Origin: Variovorax sp. PBS-H4
GTDB lineage: Bacteria > Pseudomonadota > Gammaproteobacteria > Burkholderiales > Burkholderiaceae_C
NCBI RefSeq assembly: GCF_901827205.1
Contig: NZ_LR594675.1
Coordinates: forward strand, 4,030,001-4,094,000
Direction of reading: 5' to 3'
Length of the DNA stretch: 64,000 bases
The notes under the pieces are model-generated. The model was not told the DNA's origin, did not search any database, and saw only the letters and a program-made list of their open reading frames with translations. The position numbers were made by a program, and so were the translations under genes. This document shows, piece by piece, positions 63,980-64,000 of the stretch; position 1 is the first letter of the stretch, and the number at the start of each line of letters is the position of its first letter.

Positions 63980-64000
63980 TTGAAGCGACGAACGCTCATC
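63980..64000 (+). CDS. Start of an unidentified gene (partial, 7 codons visible)
   Basis: A TTG start with AAAGGA six bases upstream opens a frame reading MKRRTLI up to the window edge; a GTG at 63965 in the same frame is an alternative. The twin-arginine-like basic start would suit an exported protein, but seven residues cannot identify it. The FNR-like box upstream suggests an anaerobic function. Confidence 0.35.

Overview
The window is GC-rich (clearly above 60 percent), densely packed and dominated by protein families typical of Burkholderiales, most likely a Comamonadaceae-like betaproteobacterium. The pointers are two Bug/TctC solute receptors without their permeases, a nagAaGHAb-like oxygenase set, narK1-narK2-narGHJI, quinol NO reductase and NnrS. 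No rRNA, tRNA, CRISPR array or intact insertion sequence was seen. Genus assignment is inference.

Left part (1-26 kb, mostly minus strand, accessory catabolism). A siderophore receptor with a Fur box is followed by a PepSY protein that runs off the left edge. After a few small unknown genes comes a minus-strand operon (about 12.66 down to 5.2 kb, perhaps to 4.4 kb): enoyl-CoA hydratase, a thiolase fold without its nucleophilic cysteine, a DUF35 partner, an acyl-CoA ligase, a Bug receptor, two unlike acyl-CoA dehydrogenase subunits and a TetR regulator. This set matches the known logic of steroid side-chain retro-aldol cleavage. Its promoter holds a strong palindrome and faces the remains of a MarR-type gene. 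Next come an aldehyde dehydrogenase, an in-frame chimera of a truncated ThDP enzyme with a RidA tail, and a divergent LysR gene. A second minus-strand operon (25.8 down to 17.1 kb) encodes a salicylate-5-hydroxylase-like oxygenase, a Bug receptor, a three-subunit molybdenum hydroxylase and CoxG.

Right part (26-64 kb, anaerobic respiration and acetate). A beta-CASP nuclease and an AMP/thymidine-phosphorylase-like enzyme are divergent from an ADP-forming acyl-CoA synthetase-GNAT fusion. Then follow acetyl-CoA synthetase, a truncated globin, nitronate monooxygenase, narK1-narK2-narGHJI plus a parvulin, a nitroreductase, UspA, norB-nsrR-DUF59 with two NnrS-type membrane proteins, and a hemerythrin-like protein. 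FNR/DNR-type boxes (TTGAY-N4-RTCAA or close variants) stand before most of these units, and an NsrR-like operator overlaps the expected norB start site. Last is a tightly coupled plus-strand operon: DUF485, ActP acetate symporter, DUF294 nucleotidyltransferase, a small membrane protein, a sodium-solute-symporter-type histidine kinase, a lone receiver, and a PAS/dead-kinase/DnaQ-exonuclease fusion. The same 18-base sequence, containing the 14-base palindrome TTGCGCTAGCGCAA, occurs before both acs and the actP operon, which suggests shared control of acetate uptake and activation.

All assignments are by reading the sequence. No database search was run.
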